A model generated the notes under the pieces. That model was not told where the DNA came from and searched no databases. It was given only the letters and a program-made list of their open reading frames with translations. A DNA stretch of 64,000 bases, taken from contig NZ_QGTX01000001.1 in NCBI RefSeq assembly GCF_003182485.1, positions 1,446,001-1,510,000 on the forward strand, in the 5' to 3' direction. This document shows, in pieces, positions 35,172 through 43,261 of the stretch (positions are counted from its first letter, which is position 1; each line of letters starts with the position of its first letter). The translations under genes were made by a program, and so were the position numbers. Source of the stretch: Geodermatophilus normandii. Lineage in GTDB: Bacteria > Actinomycetota > Actinomycetes > Mycobacteriales > Geodermatophilaceae.

Positions 35172-36233
35172 ATGATCGGCACCGACACCATCAGCCGAGT
35201 GATCGGGCAGGACGTCTACGACGAGTCGGGCGAGAAGATCGGCTCGGCCTCCGAGGTCTACCTCGACGACGAGACCGGTCAGCCGGAGTGGGCCACGGTG
35301 CGCACCGGCCTGTTCGGAACCAAGGAGTCCTTCGTCCCGCTGCGTGACGCCGACCTGACCAACGACGGCCTCCGCGTGCGCGTGAGCAAGGCCCAGGTCA
35401 AGGACGCCCCGAAGATCGACACCGACGGGCACCTGTCCCCGCAGGAGGAGCAGGAGCTCTACCGGTACTACGGCCTCGGCTTCGGCTCGGGGACGCAGAC
35501 GCAGACGACGACGCAGACCACGACGGACACCGGCACCGCGGGCACCTACTCGATGGACCAGGACCGGTCGCAGCAGGACCTCACCACGGCCGGCACCGGG
35601 ACCGTGGGCACCGCCGGCACCGGGACCGTGGGCACCGCCGGCACCGGGACCGCCGGCACCGCCGGCTACACCGACCGTGACCGCGACGGTGTGCGCGACG
35701 ACCTCGAGACCCGCGGCGCCGTCGGCCACGACACCTCCGGCCCGACGACGGACAGCGCGATGACCCGCTCCGAGGAGCACCTCAACGTGGGCACCCAGCG
35801 CGTCGAGGCCGGCCGGGCGCGGCTGCGCAAGTACGTCGTGTCGGAGAACGTGACCCAGACGGTGCCGGTCTCCCACGAGGAGGTCCGGGTCGAGCGCGAG
35901 CCGATCACCGACGCCAACATCGGCAACGCCCTGGACGGGCCGGCCATCTCCGAGGAGGAGCACGAGGTCGTCCTGCACGCCGAGCGCCCCGTGGTGGAGA
36001 AGGAGGCCGTGCCGGTCGAGCGCGTCCGCCTGGACACCGAGACGGTGACCGAGCAGCAGCAGGTCTCCGAGGAGGTGCGCCGCGAGGAGATCGAGGTCGA
36101 CGGCGGCCAGACCGGTGTCGCCGGCACCACGACCGGCACCACGACCGGCACCACCGGTCACGACGACCGCGGCCTCGTGCAGAAGGCCAAGGACGCCCTG
36201 GACCGCGACAACGACGGCAAGATCGGTCGTTGA
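35172..36233 (+). CDS. PRC-barrel and DUF2382 domain stress protein
   Basis: The 353-residue hydrophilic protein has a PRC barrel (about 1-85, GQDVYDESGEKIGSASEVYLDD), a Thr/Gly-rich linker (about 110-170) and a C-terminal DUF2382 region (about 210-320, LRKYVVSENVTQTVPVSHEEVRVEREPI and EHEVVLHAERPVVEKEAVPVERV). Two D-x-D-x-D-G loops, DRDRDGVRDDLE and DRDNDGKIG, resemble calcium-binding loops. DUF2382 proteins are linked to desiccation and stress. GGGAGCG precedes ATG 35172. Confidence 0.88.
   Translation: MIGTDTISRVIGQDVYDESGEKIGSASEVYLDDETGQPEWATVRTGLFGTKESFVPLRDADLTNDGLRVRVSKAQVKDAPKIDTDGHLSPQEEQELYRYYGLGFGSGTQTQTTTQTTTDTGTAGTYSMDQDRSQQDLTTAGTGTVGTAGTGTVGTAGTGTAGTAGYTDRDRDGVRDDLETRGAVGHDTSGPTTDSAMTRSEEHLNVGTQRVEAGRARLRKYVVSENVTQTVPVSHEEVRVEREPITDANIGNALDGPAISEEEHEVVLHAERPVVEKEAVPVERVRLDTETVTEQQQVSEEVRREEIEVDGGQTGVAGTTTGTTTGTTGHDDRGLVQKAKDALDRDNDGKIGR
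35591..35662 (+). repeat. Three 24-bp tandem repeats in the DUF2382 gene
   Basis: Three copies of a 24-bp unit starting CGGCACCGGGACCG encode an octapeptide repeat of Gly, Thr, Val and Ala (TGTVGTAG type). The third copy differs at a few positions. Its length is a multiple of three, so copy-number changes keep the frame. Confidence 0.8.
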
Positions 36234-36250
36234 TCCCCCGGTAGCACCAG

Positions 36251-36318
36251 GCCCGGTCCCTGACCGGGCGCACCACAGTCGGCGGTGGCCGGCCGGAGAC
36301 GACGCTCCCGGCCGGCCA
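36251..36318 (+). terminator. Double hairpin after the DUF2382 gene
   Basis: GCCCGGTC-CCT-GACCGGGC (36251-36269) and an 11-bp stem (36286-36296 with 36308-36318) follow the stop. Either or both could end transcription before the MoxR operon. Confidence 0.6.
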
Positions 36319-36385
36319 TCGTGGTGTCTGCAACCGTTGCGGGGGCACCGGGTCGCGTGCCTGGCCAGGTGGGATGCTCGGCGGC

Positions 36386-37303
36386 GTGACCGAGACCACG
36401 GCTGCGCCGTCCCCCCGGACCGACGGCCTGCCCGGCGGCCCGGAGGAGCTGGCCGCCGCGCTCCGGTCGACCGGCTACCTGCCCGACGAGGGCCTGGCCA
36501 CCGCCGCCTACCTGGCCCTGGTCATGCGCCGCCCGCTGTTCCTGGAGGGCGAGGCCGGCGTCGGCAAGACCGCCCTCGCCCGGGCGCTGGCCGCGGTCAC
36601 CGGCCGCCCGCTGTACCGCCTGCAGTGCTACGAGGGCCTGGAGGCCAGCCAGGCGCTCTACGACTGGGACTTCGGCCGTCAGCTGCTGCACCTGCGGGCC
36701 GCGGAGGCCGCGCACGCCACCGCCGACACCGCGTCACTGGAGGCCTCGCTCTACGACCGGCGGTTCCTGCTCGCCCGTCCGCTGCTGCAGGCGCTGGAGG
36801 ACTCGCCGAGCGTGCTGCTGGTCGACGAGGTCGACCGCGCCGACGACGAGTTCGAGGCGTTCCTGCTCGAGGTCCTCTCCGACTTCACCATCTCCATCCC
36901 GGAGCTGGGCACCGTGCGCGCCGACGTCCCGCCGCTGGTCGTGCTGACCTCCAACCGCACCCGCGAGGTGCACGACGCGCTCAAGCGCCGCTGCCTGTAC
37001 CACTGGCTGGAGCACCCCGACTTCGACCGCGAGGTGGCCATCCTGCGCACCCGGCTGCCGGAGGTCACCGAGCAGCTGGCCCGCGAGGTGGCCCGGGCGA
37101 CGGCGAAGCTGCGGACGCTGGACCTGCTCAAGCCGCCCGGCGTGGCCGAGGCCATGGACTGGGCCACCGCGCTGCACGCCCTCGGCGCCCGCGACCTCGA
37201 CCCCGACCTCGCCGCGCGCACGCTCGGCGCGGTGCTCAAGTACCGCGAGGACACCGACCGGGTGCACTCGCTCGCGCGGGGAGCGCTCTTCGGTGGCGGC
37301 TGA
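36386..37303 (+). CDS. MoxR-family AAA ATPase (CoxD-like)
   Basis: The 305-residue ATPase has Walker A EGEAGVGKTA (about 54-63), Walker B VLLVDEVDRADDEFEAFLLEVL, sensor TSNRTREVHDALKRRC and a helical lid. The YLYHWLEHP-type region after the Arg finger is typical of the CoxD/MoxR group that, with a VWA protein, inserts metal or activates molybdenum hydroxylases. GTG 36386 was chosen; ATG 36374 is an in-frame alternative. The next gene, a CoxE-like VWA protein, starts inside its last codons. Confidence 0.85.
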   Translation: MTETTAAPSPRTDGLPGGPEELAAALRSTGYLPDEGLATAAYLALVMRRPLFLEGEAGVGKTALARALAAVTGRPLYRLQCYEGLEASQALYDWDFGRQLLHLRAAEAAHATADTASLEASLYDRRFLLARPLLQALEDSPSVLLVDEVDRADDEFEAFLLEVLSDFTISIPELGTVRADVPPLVVLTSNRTREVHDALKRRCLYHWLEHPDFDREVAILRTRLPEVTEQLAREVARATAKLRTLDLLKPPGVAEAMDWATALHALGARDLDPDLAARTLGAVLKYREDTDRVHSLARGALFGGG

Positions 37304-38473
37304 GGGAGGACCCCGTCCCTCTCACCCCTCGCAGGCTCGGGGTGAGCCCCCGGACGGGGCCGTTCCAGCACGTCACGGTGTCGTCGCCGTCGTCCTGGGG
37401 TTCGCCCGGACGCTGCGCGCCGCCGGGGTCAGCGCCTCCCCCGACCGGGTCGAGGCCATGCTCGCGGCGGTGGCGGCGCTCGACGTCCTCGACGCCACCG
37501 CCGTCTACTGGGCCGGACGGCTGACGCTGTGCTCGGGCCCGGACGACCTCGACCGCTACGACGCCGCCTTCGCCGCGTACTTCGGCGGCGAGGCCCCGCG
37601 GCGGGGACGACCCGCGCCCCCGCCCCGCCGCGGGTCGCCGTCACCGCGCCGCTCGAGGAGGGCGGCGGAGCCGGTGGGGACGGCGAGGACCCCGCCGACC
37701 TCGCCGTCGCCGCGTCCGCCGACGAGGTGCTGCGGCAGCGCGACGTCGCCGACCTGACCCCCGCCGAGCGCGAGCACCTGCGGCGGCTGTTCGCGCTGGT
37801 GCGCCCGGCGTCACCGATGCGCCCGGCCCGCCGTCGCCGGCCGTCCGCCCACGGCTCGGTGCACCCGGCCCGCACGGTGCGGCGGGCCCTGCGCGACGGC
37901 GGCGAGGTGACCCGGCTCCTGCACCGGCGGGCCCGGCCGCGCCCCCGGCGGGTGGTGCTGCTGGTCGACGTCTCCGGCTCGATGAGCCCCTACGCCGACG
38001 CGCTGCTGCGCTTCGCGCACGCGGCGGTGCGCGCCCGGCCGGCCTCGACCGAGGTGTTCACCATCGGCACCCGGCTGACCCGCGTGACCCGGGAGATGCG
38101 GCTGCGCGACCCCGACCGGGCGCTGGCCGCCAGCGGGACCGCGATCCCCGACTGGTCGGGCGGCACGCGGCTGGGCGAGGTGCTCAAGGCGTTCCTCGAC
38201 CGGTGGGGACAGCGCGGCACCGCCCGGGGCGCCGTCGTCGTGGTGTGCAGCGACGGGTGGGAGCGGGGGAGCCCCGACCTGCTGCGCGAGCAGATGGCGC
38301 GGCTGCGCCGCCTCGCGCACGCCGTCGTCTGGGTCAACCCGCACAAGGGCCGGGCCGGCTACGAGCCGCTGACCGGTGGGATGCAGGCGGCGCTGCCGTC
38401 GGTCGACGCGTTCGTGTCCGGCCACAGCCTGGCCGCGTTCGAGGAGCTCTCAGGGGTGATCTCGCGTGTGTGA
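37293..38473 (+). CDS. CoxE-like VWA-domain protein, frame interrupted
   Basis: The N-terminal half is read from GTG 37293 (VLGFARTLRAAGVSASPDRVEAMLAAVAAL, YDAAFAAYFGGEAP) and the C-terminal half in another frame (ADLTPAEREHLRRLFALV, MIDAS motif LLVDVSGSMSPY, VVVCSDGWERG, LNPHKG-like VNPHKGRAGYEP). One added C in the C-runs at 37617-37626 joins them into a single CoxE protein of about 393 residues. The start overlaps the moxR stop. The first 24 codons run through palindromic element copy D. CoxE works with CoxD in maturing CO-dehydrogenase-type enzymes. It is broken as given; a sequencing indel is likely. Confidence 0.8.
37306..37361 (+). repeat. Dispersed palindromic element, copy D
   Basis: Starting 2 bases after the moxR stop, GAGGA leads into stem CCCCGTCC (37311-37318) / GGACGGGG (37352-37359), with an inner stem CTCACCCC (37321-37328) / GGGGTGAG (37339-37346) and loop TCGCAGGCTC. 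The outer stem sequence differs from copies A-C but still pairs. It also forms part of the coxE reading frame. Confidence 0.65.
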
Positions 38474-38484
38474 GAGGAGCGACC

Positions 38485-39606
38485 GTGCGTGAGGTGCTCG
38501 ACGACCTGGTCGGCTGGTGGCAGGCCGGCGAGACGGTCGGGATGGGGACCGTCGTGGCCACCTGGCGCTCCGCGCCGCGCCCGGCGGGGGCGGCGATGCT
38601 CGTCGGCCCCGACGGGACGGCGGTCGGCAGCGTGTCCGGCGGCTGCGTCGAGGGTGCGGTGTACGAGGAGGCCAAGGACGTCGTCGAGTCCGGCGTCCCC
38701 ACGCTGGAGCGCTACGGCGTCAGCGACGACGACGCGTTCGCCGTCGGGCTGACCTGCGGCGGCATCCTCGACGTCTTCGTCGAGCCGGTCTCGCGCGAGT
38801 CGTTCCCCGAGCTCGGGGAGATCGCCGAGTCGGTGGGCCGGCACGAGCCGGTCGCCGTCGTCACGTGCGTGCGGGGTCCCGACGACCGCCTGGGCCGCCG
38901 GCTGGTGCTGTGGCCCGACCGGGCGTCGGGCACCCTCGGCCTGCAGCGCCTCGACGACGCCGTCGCCGCCGACGCCCGCGGGATGCTCGCCGCCGGCCGC
39001 ACCGCCACGCTGACCTACGGCCACGACGGCGAGCGGCGCGGCGACGAGCTCACGCTGTTCGTCTCCTCCTTCGCCCCGCCGGCGCGGATGGTCGTGTTCG
39101 GCGCCATCGACTTCGCCGCCGCCGTCGCCCGGGTCGGGGCGTTCCTCGGCTACCGGGTGACCGTGTGCGACGCCCGCCCGGTGTTCGCCACCGCCCGCCG
39201 CTTCCCCGACGCCCACGAGGTCGTCGTCGAGTGGCCGCACCGCTACCTGCAGGCGGAGGTGGAGGCCGGGCGCGTCGACGAGCGCACGGTGCTCTGCGTG
39301 CTCACCCACGACCCGAAGTTCGACGTCCCGCTGCTGGAGGTCGCGCTGCGCCTGCCGGTGGCCTACGTCGGCGCCATGGGGTCGCGGCGCACCCACGACG
39401 AGCGTCTCGACCGGCTGCGCGAGGCGGGGTTGTCGGAGGCGGAGCTGGGCCGGCTGTCCTCGCCGATCGGCCTGGACCTCGGCGCCCGCACGCCCGAGGA
39501 GACCGCCGTGTCGATCGCCGCCGAGATCATCGCCGGGCGCTGGGGCGGCTCGGGGGAGCGGCTGACCGGTACCGAGGGCCCCATCCACCGCACCGCCGAC
39601 CGGTGA
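38485..39606 (+). CDS. XdhC/CoxI family protein
   Basis: The 373-residue protein begins VREVLDDLVGWWQAGETVGMGTVVATWRSAPRPAGA and has GSVSGGCVEGAVYEEA and the conserved Cys in LTCGGILDVFVEP (XdhC_CoxI domain), followed by a Rossmann-like XdhC_C domain with MVVFGAIDFAAAVARVGAFLGYRVTVCDARPVF and GAMGSRRTHDERLDRL. XdhC binds molybdenum cofactor, protects its sulfurated form and inserts it into xanthine-dehydrogenase-type enzymes. GAGAGGA is 7 bases before GTG 38485. No target enzyme gene is in the window. Confidence 0.92.
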   Translation: MREVLDDLVGWWQAGETVGMGTVVATWRSAPRPAGAAMLVGPDGTAVGSVSGGCVEGAVYEEAKDVVESGVPTLERYGVSDDDAFAVGLTCGGILDVFVEPVSRESFPELGEIAESVGRHEPVAVVTCVRGPDDRLGRRLVLWPDRASGTLGLQRLDDAVAADARGMLAAGRTATLTYGHDGERRGDELTLFVSSFAPPARMVVFGAIDFAAAVARVGAFLGYRVTVCDARPVFATARRFPDAHEVVVEWPHRYLQAEVEAGRVDERTVLCVLTHDPKFDVPLLEVALRLPVAYVGAMGSRRTHDERLDRLREAGLSEAELGRLSSPIGLDLGARTPEETAVSIAAEIIAGRWGGSGERLTGTEGPIHRTADR

Positions 39607-39665
39607 CGGCCCTCGTGCAGGGGCCCGCCGTGGGCCTGCGAGCGGTGGGGGCACGAGGGTCCTCG
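39607..39665. repeat. Dispersed palindromic element, copy C
   Basis: Directly after the xdhC stop, CCCTCGTGC (39610-39618) pairs with GCACGAGGG (39651-39659). The core GGCCTGCGAGCGGTG (39633-39647) matches copy B exactly over most of its length. Relative to its upstream gene it is inverted compared with copies A, B and D. It ends 15 bases before the MOSC gene. Confidence 0.75.
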
Positions 39666-39679
39666 CCGACGTCGAGGTC

Positions 39680-40234
39680 GTGGGGCTGCTGGTCTCGCCG
39701 GTGCACCGGTACGACGGGCGGCCCGGCGGCGTGGTGCCGGCCCAGGACGGCGACCGCGTGGAGCGGGTCGAGGTGCGCGCGGGGCACGGCATCGTCGGCG
39801 ACCGCTACGCCGGCCGGGCCGCCCACCGCGACGCCGCCGTCACGGTGCTGGCCGCCGAGTCGGTGGAGGCGCTCGCCGCCGAGCTCGGCAGCGGCCCGCT
39901 GGACCCGCTGCTGACCCGCCGCAACGTCGTCCTGCGCGGTGCCGAGGTCGAGGCGCTGCGCGGCGAGGAGTTCGCGCTCGACTGCGGGGAGGGCGTCGTG
40001 GTCCTGCGGGGCGGCCGCCCGGCCAACCCGTGCGCCTGGCTGGACACCGTGCTCGCCCCCGGCGCGCACCGGGGCATGCGCGGGCGCGGGGGAGTGCGCT
40101 GCGCGCCGCTGTCCGACGGCGTCCTGCGCCTGGGTCCCGCCGTCCTCACCAGCGCCGTCCCGCTCGACCCGGCGCGGGCGGGGGAGGCCCACCGGGTGCT
40201 GCCCCGCCCCCGGCCGGGTCCCGCGGCCCCGTAA
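39680..40234 (+). CDS. MOSC-domain protein
   Basis: The 184-residue protein has a MOSC core: GIVGDRYAGRAAHRDAAVTVLAAESVEAL, DPLLTRRNVVLRG, GGRPANPCAWLDTVLAPG with the conserved Cys, and GVRCAPLSDGVLRLG. MOSC proteins bind sulfurated molybdenum cofactor and move it or use it to reduce substrates. GAGG precedes GTG 39680. Its place after xdhC supports a part in Moco delivery. Confidence 0.85.
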   Translation: MGLLVSPVHRYDGRPGGVVPAQDGDRVERVEVRAGHGIVGDRYAGRAAHRDAAVTVLAAESVEALAAELGSGPLDPLLTRRNVVLRGAEVEALRGEEFALDCGEGVVVLRGGRPANPCAWLDTVLAPGAHRGMRGRGGVRCAPLSDGVLRLGPAVLTSAVPLDPARAGEAHRVLPRPRPGPAAP

Positions 40235-40277
40235 CCTGCGTCACGTCCGCCCGTCCCGGACCTGCGAGAGGAGCCGC

Positions 40278-41174
40278 GTGACGCCCACCGTGCCGCACCC
40301 GGTCATCGGGCTGCGCCGCGAGCGCGAGGTGCTCACCGTGGCGCTGCGCACCAACCGGCACGTCGTCCTGGAGGGGCCGCCGGGCACGGGCAAGTCCACG
40401 CTGCTGCGCTCGATCGCCGCGGAGGCCGGCCAGGAGGTCGTCTTCGTCGAGGGCAACGCCGAGCTCACGCCGGCGCGGCTGATCGGCCAGTACGACCCGG
40501 CCGCCGTCCTCGCCGACGGCTACGTGCCCGGCAGCTTCACCGACGGGCCGCTCCTCACGGCCATGCGCGGGCACGGGCTGCTCTACCTCGAGGAGCTCAA
40601 CCGCATCCCCGAGGAGACGCTCAACGTCCTCATCACCGTGCTCACCGAGGGCGAGATCACCGTGCCGCGCCTCGGGCACGTGCGGGCCGCCGCCGGGTTC
40701 CGGCTCATCGCGGCGATGAACCCCTTCGACGCGATCGGCACCGCGCGCGTGGGCCAGGCCATCGCCGACCGGATGTGCCGCGTCGTCCTCGGCTACCAGG
40801 ACGCCGACGCCGAGCGGGCCATCGTCGCCGCCGTCACGGGTGCGCCGCCGGAGCTCGTCGGCCTCGCCGTCCGGCTGGTGCGGGCCACCCGCGGGCACCG
40901 CGACGTCCGGATGGGCTCGTCGGTGCGCGGCGCCACCGACCTCGTGCTGCTGCTCGGGGGCCTGCTCGACGTCCGCGGGCAGTCCGGACCCGGCGCCGAG
41001 GGAGCCCGCGAGACCGCCCGCGACGCCGCTTACGCCGCGCTGTCGGGCCGGATCCGCGTCGCCGACGGCGTCGAGCGCACGCCCGAGGCGGTCATCGACG
41101 ACATCCTCGACGACGTGTGGCCGCCCGACGGCCAGCTCCCGGACGGCGAGCAGCAGGCGCCCGGCGACCCTTGA
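40278..41174 (+). CDS. MoxR-family AAA ATPase
   Basis: The 298-residue ATPase starts VTPTVPHPVIGLRREREVLTVALRTNRHVVLEGPPGTGKST (Walker A 33-41), has LLYLEELNRIPEETLNVL (Walker B), AMNPFDAIGTARVGQAIADRMCRVVLGY (sensor and Arg finger), and a helical lid. GAGAGGAG is 4-7 bases before GTG 40278. It is followed by a VWA protein, the standard chaperone pair. Sequence detail differs from the CoxD-like ATPase at 36386, so it is a second, separate MoxR module. Confidence 0.88.
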   Translation: MTPTVPHPVIGLRREREVLTVALRTNRHVVLEGPPGTGKSTLLRSIAAEAGQEVVFVEGNAELTPARLIGQYDPAAVLADGYVPGSFTDGPLLTAMRGHGLLYLEELNRIPEETLNVLITVLTEGEITVPRLGHVRAAAGFRLIAAMNPFDAIGTARVGQAIADRMCRVVLGYQDADAERAIVAAVTGAPPELVGLAVRLVRATRGHRDVRMGSSVRGATDLVLLLGGLLDVRGQSGPGAEGARETARDAAYAALSGRIRVADGVERTPEAVIDDILDDVWPPDGQLPDGEQQAPGDP

Positions 41175-41297
41175 AGGGCTCCTGAGCAGGGAAGCGGTGA
41201 GGGCCCGCCGGAGTCCCCGGCGGGCACCGGCTCCCCGTCCCCGCAGCGCCGCGACCGCTCGGGCGGCGGCCGCCGCCGGCAGACCAGCCGGCGGGAG

Positions 41298-42149
41298 ATG
41301 GCCGCCCGTCACGACTCGTTCGAGGAGGTCAGCCCCGAGGTCGGCGAGCTCGACGAGGAGGCCTTCGCCGCGCTGGTGGCCGAGGACGCCGACGCCGCGG
41401 CCGCGCTGCTCACCGACCTCGCCGCGGCGACCGACCGCGAGCTGCGGACGGCGGCCCGGCGGCTCGCCGCGCGGGTGTTCGTGCAGGTCGGCCGGGTGGG
41501 ACGCGCCCGGACGCGCGGGACGCGGCGGCTGGTCCCCGACCGCCGCGGCGACGGCGACCTGGACCTCGACCGCACGCTGGACCGCTGGGACGTCGGGACG
41601 CCGCTGGCCGAGGGTGACCTGGTGACGCGCCGCTGGACCGGGCACCGGCGCTCGGTCTGCCTCGCCGTCGACACGTCGGGGTCGATGACCGGGCTGGGCG
41701 TGGCGATCGCCGCGGTGGCCGCGGCCGGTGTCGTCCTCACCGGCGACGACAGGCTGCGCACCAGCCTGCTCACCTTCGGCCGGGAGGTCGACGTCGTGCA
41801 GCGGCCGGGCCAGCGGCGCGCCGCCGAGGACGTCGTGACGCACCTGATCGGGCTGCGCGGGCACGGGACGACCGACCTGTCCGCCGCGCTGCGCGCCGCC
41901 CGGCTGCAGCTGGCGCCCGAGGTCGCCGACGAGCGCGTGGTCGTGCTGCTCTCGGACTGCCTGCACACCACCGGCGACCCGCCCGAGACCGCGCTCGCCG
42001 GCATCGACCGGCTCGACGTCCTCTGCCCCCTGCCCACGCCCGAGGCGGAGGAGGCGGCCCGCGCGCTGGCCGCCCGGGGCGGGGGGACGGCGCAGATGGT
42101 GCGCACGGTGCGCGACCTGGGGCCCGCCCTGACCCGCCTGCTCGGCTGA
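41298..42149 (+). CDS. VWA-domain protein paired with MoxR
   Basis: The 283-residue reading frame has a helical, acidic N-terminal part (FEEVSPEVGELDEEAFAALVAEDADAAAALL) and a VWA domain with MIDAS motif LAVDTSGSMTG, GTTDLSAALRAARLQL and VVVLLSDCLHTTGD. The frame upstream of ATG 41298, back to the moxR stop at 41174, also looks coding (PQRRDRSGGGRRRQTSRRE). One extra C in the run at 41215-41218 would let GTG 41197, which has AGGGA upstream, start a 317-residue protein. So the true N-terminus may be longer than the ATG suggests. Confidence 0.82.
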   Translation: MAARHDSFEEVSPEVGELDEEAFAALVAEDADAAAALLTDLAAATDRELRTAARRLAARVFVQVGRVGRARTRGTRRLVPDRRGDGDLDLDRTLDRWDVGTPLAEGDLVTRRWTGHRRSVCLAVDTSGSMTGLGVAIAAVAAAGVVLTGDDRLRTSLLTFGREVDVVQRPGQRRAAEDVVTHLIGLRGHGTTDLSAALRAARLQLAPEVADERVVVLLSDCLHTTGDPPETALAGIDRLDVLCPLPTPEAEEAARALAARGGGTAQMVRTVRDLGPALTRLLG

Positions 42150-42231
42150 GAGGCTGGCGGCACTGAGAGGCTGGCGGCACTGAGAGGCTGGCGGCACTGA
42201 GAGGCTGGCGGCACTGAGAGGCTGGCGGCAT
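42147..42231 (+). repeat. Five tandem 17-bp repeats carrying a ribosome-binding-site-like motif
   Basis: TGAGAGGCTGGCGGCAC is repeated exactly four times and a fifth time with its last base changed to T. The first unit begins with the stop codon of the VWA gene. The last unit's change creates the ATG (42230-42232) of the nitronate monooxygenase gene. Each unit holds GAGAGG, a Shine-Dalgarno-like motif, 9 bases before the start position. Confidence 0.95.
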
Positions 42232-43261
42232 GGTGCTGGACCTCCGCAGGCCGATCGTGCAGGCGCCCATGGCGGGCGGCCCCTCGACGCCGGCGCTCAC
42301 CGCCGCGGTCTCCGACGCCGGCGGCCTGGGCTTCCTCGCCGCCGGCTACCGGACCCCGGAGGCCGTGCGCGAGGAGGTCCGGGCGACCCGCGCGCTGACC
42401 GCGGAGCGCTTCGGCGTCAACGTCTTCCTGCCGGGCCCGCGCGGGGACGACGAGGCGGTGCGCCGGTACGCCGACCGGCTGCGCGCCGAGGCCGAGCGCC
42501 GAGGCGTCGAGCTCGGGGAGCCGCGCTGGGACGACGACGCCTGGGAGGCGAAGGTCGCCGTCCTCGCCGAGGAGCGGGTCCCGGTGGTGTCGTTCACCTT
42601 CGGCCTGCCCGGGAGCGACGCCGTCGCGGCGCTGCACGACGCGGGCGCCTGCGTGCTGGTCACCGTCACCACCCCCGACGAGGCCCGCGCCGCGGCCGCC
42701 GCCGGTGCGGACGCGCTGGTGGTCCAGGGCGTCGAGGCCGGCGGCCACCGCGGCGGCTTCCGGGACGAGGACGGCGTGGGCGAGTACGGGCTGCTCGTGC
42801 TCCTGCGCCTGGTCGCCCGGGCCGTGGACCTGCCGCTGGTCGCGGCGGGCGGGATCGGGGACGGCCCGTCGGTGGCCGCGGTGCTGGTGGCCGGGGCGGA
42901 GGCGGCCCAGCTCGGGACGGCGTTCCTCGGCTGCCCCGAGGCCGGCACGGGGGCGCTGCACCGCGAGGCGCTGGCCGCGGGCGGGGAGACGGCGCTGACC
43001 CGGGCGTTCAGCGGCCGCCGGGCCCGTGGCCTGGTCAACCGCTTCCTCGGCGAGCACGGCGCGACCGCCCCGGCCGCCTATCCACAGGTCCACCACCTGA
43101 CCACGCCGCTGCGCGCCGCCGCCCGGTCGGCCGGGGACGCCGGCGGGATCAACCTGTGGGCCGGGCAGGGGCACGGGCTGGCCGAGCCGCTGCCCGCCGG
43201 CGACCTGGTCCGCCGCCTGGCCGACGACGCCCGCGAGGCGCTGGCCCGCGCGCTGCGCTGA
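42230..43261 (+). CDS. Nitronate monooxygenase / NPD-type flavin enzyme
   Basis: The 343-residue TIM-barrel protein starts LRRPIVQAPMAGGPSTPALTAAVSDAGGLGFLAAGY, has DALVVQGVEAGGHRGGF and LVAAGGIGDGPSVAAVLVAGAEAAQLGTAFL (FMN phosphate-binding region). It is of the NMO/2-nitropropane dioxygenase family, which oxidises alkyl nitronates; some members are enoyl reductases. The His in EAGGHRGG is the catalytic base of class I enzymes. The start codon lies in the last of five tandem repeats. Confidence 0.88.
   Translation: MVLDLRRPIVQAPMAGGPSTPALTAAVSDAGGLGFLAAGYRTPEAVREEVRATRALTAERFGVNVFLPGPRGDDEAVRRYADRLRAEAERRGVELGEPRWDDDAWEAKVAVLAEERVPVVSFTFGLPGSDAVAALHDAGACVLVTVTTPDEARAAAAAGADALVVQGVEAGGHRGGFRDEDGVGEYGLLVLLRLVARAVDLPLVAAGGIGDGPSVAAVLVAGAEAAQLGTAFLGCPEAGTGALHREALAAGGETALTRAFSGRRARGLVNRFLGEHGATAPAAYPQVHHLTTPLRAAARSAGDAGGINLWAGQGHGLAEPLPAGDLVRRLADDAREALARALR

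Noticed and set aside
40146..42197. Long minus-strand frame with a repeated PPASQCRQPLSAASLS peptide
   Set aside because: The peptide repeat is only the reverse reading of the 17-bp tandem repeat at 42147-42231; the frame is antisense to MoxR and VWA genes.
42147..42231. Possible CRISPR-like array
   Set aside because: The 17-bp units are directly adjacent with no spacers, so it is a plain tandem repeat.
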